From: an uncultured Atopobiaceae bacterium
GTDB lineage: Bacteria > Actinomycetota > Coriobacteriia > Coriobacteriales > Atopobiaceae
Direction: 5' to 3'
Assembly (NCBI GenBank): GCA_947626465.1
Contig: CANQSI010000062.1
Span: 1 to 5,092 of the forward strand
Length of the DNA: 5,092 nucleotides
The notes under the pieces are model-generated. The model had not been told where the DNA came from. It searched no databases and worked only from the letters and a program-made list of their open reading frames with translations. Positions 4,924-5,092 of this stretch are shown here, one piece after another. Within the stretch, counting starts at the first letter, position 1; each line of letters opens with the position of its first letter. The position numbers and the translations under genes are program-made.

Positions 4924-5000
4924 GGTGGGTGTAGCTCAGTTGGCAGAGCGACGGACTGTGGCTCCGTAGGTCGAGGGTTCGAGCCCCTTCGCCCACCCCA
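4924..5000 (+). tRNA. tRNA-His (anticodon GTG)
   Basis: Full cloverleaf: acceptor GTGGGTG (4925-4931) with CGCCCAC (4990-4996), D arm GCTC/GAGC, anticodon stem ACGGA/TCCGT around loop CTGTGGC with GTG at 4958-4960, and a T arm with GGTTCGAGC. The extra 5' G (4924) opposite discriminator C (4997) is the hallmark of tRNA-His and its synthetase identity element. CCA is encoded (4998-5000). It lies 19 nt before tRNA-Lys and is likely co-transcribed with it. Confidence 0.98.
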
Positions 5001-5019
5001 TCCTGGAGCACCCACATAC

Positions 5020-5092
<73 letters not shown>

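Overview
This GC-rich window looks like chromosomal DNA of a high-G+C Gram-positive bacterium. The best guess is a gut-type actinobacterium of the Coriobacteriia. That rests on base composition, GTG starts, purine-rich Shine-Dalgarno (SD) sites, a serpin lipoprotein and tRNAs with encoded CCA, and it is an inference: nothing here fixes the genus. No transposase, integrase, phage gene or CRISPR array is visible.

Left part, minus strand (1-765): a 34-residue single-pass membrane protein (765-661), then a membrane-anchored spermidine-synthase-like (aminopropyltransferase/methyltransferase fold) protein. The second gene starts at 642 and runs off the left edge with 214 codons visible. The two probably form one transcription unit. 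Across a 153-bp divergent spacer lies a plus-strand gene for a complete serpin protease inhibitor made as a lipoprotein (919-2148). It is followed by a near-perfect palindrome of about 60 bp.

Middle (2240-3263), plus strand: a two-gene unit. It encodes a 121-residue protein with two membrane segments and a 150-residue exported low-complexity protein (signal peptide, acidic Asp/Arg/Phe repeats, Gln/Asn-rich tail). The leader of the first gene can fold into a two-part hairpin that buries its whole SD sequence, which makes it a candidate cis-regulatory RNA. A long GC-rich hairpin ends this unit and faces the next operon convergently.

Right part: a minus-strand two-gene operon (4720-3288) encodes a flavin-reductase-family protein and a Cof-type HAD phosphatase, joined by a GTGA stop/start overlap. 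The flavin protein ends in a duplicated Cys-Gly-Cys motif plus five histidines, a likely metal-binding tail. After a 200-bp spacer with an inverted repeat and a plausible promoter come tRNA-His(GTG) and tRNA-Lys(CTT) on the plus strand. The tRNA-Lys ends exactly at the window edge.

The best candidates for something undescribed are the SD-sequestering leader with its membrane-protein/Gln-Asn-rich exported-protein pair, the metal-binding tail on the flavin protein, and the altered shutter residues and long reactive loop of the serpin. None of these amounts to a proven new system from sequence alone.
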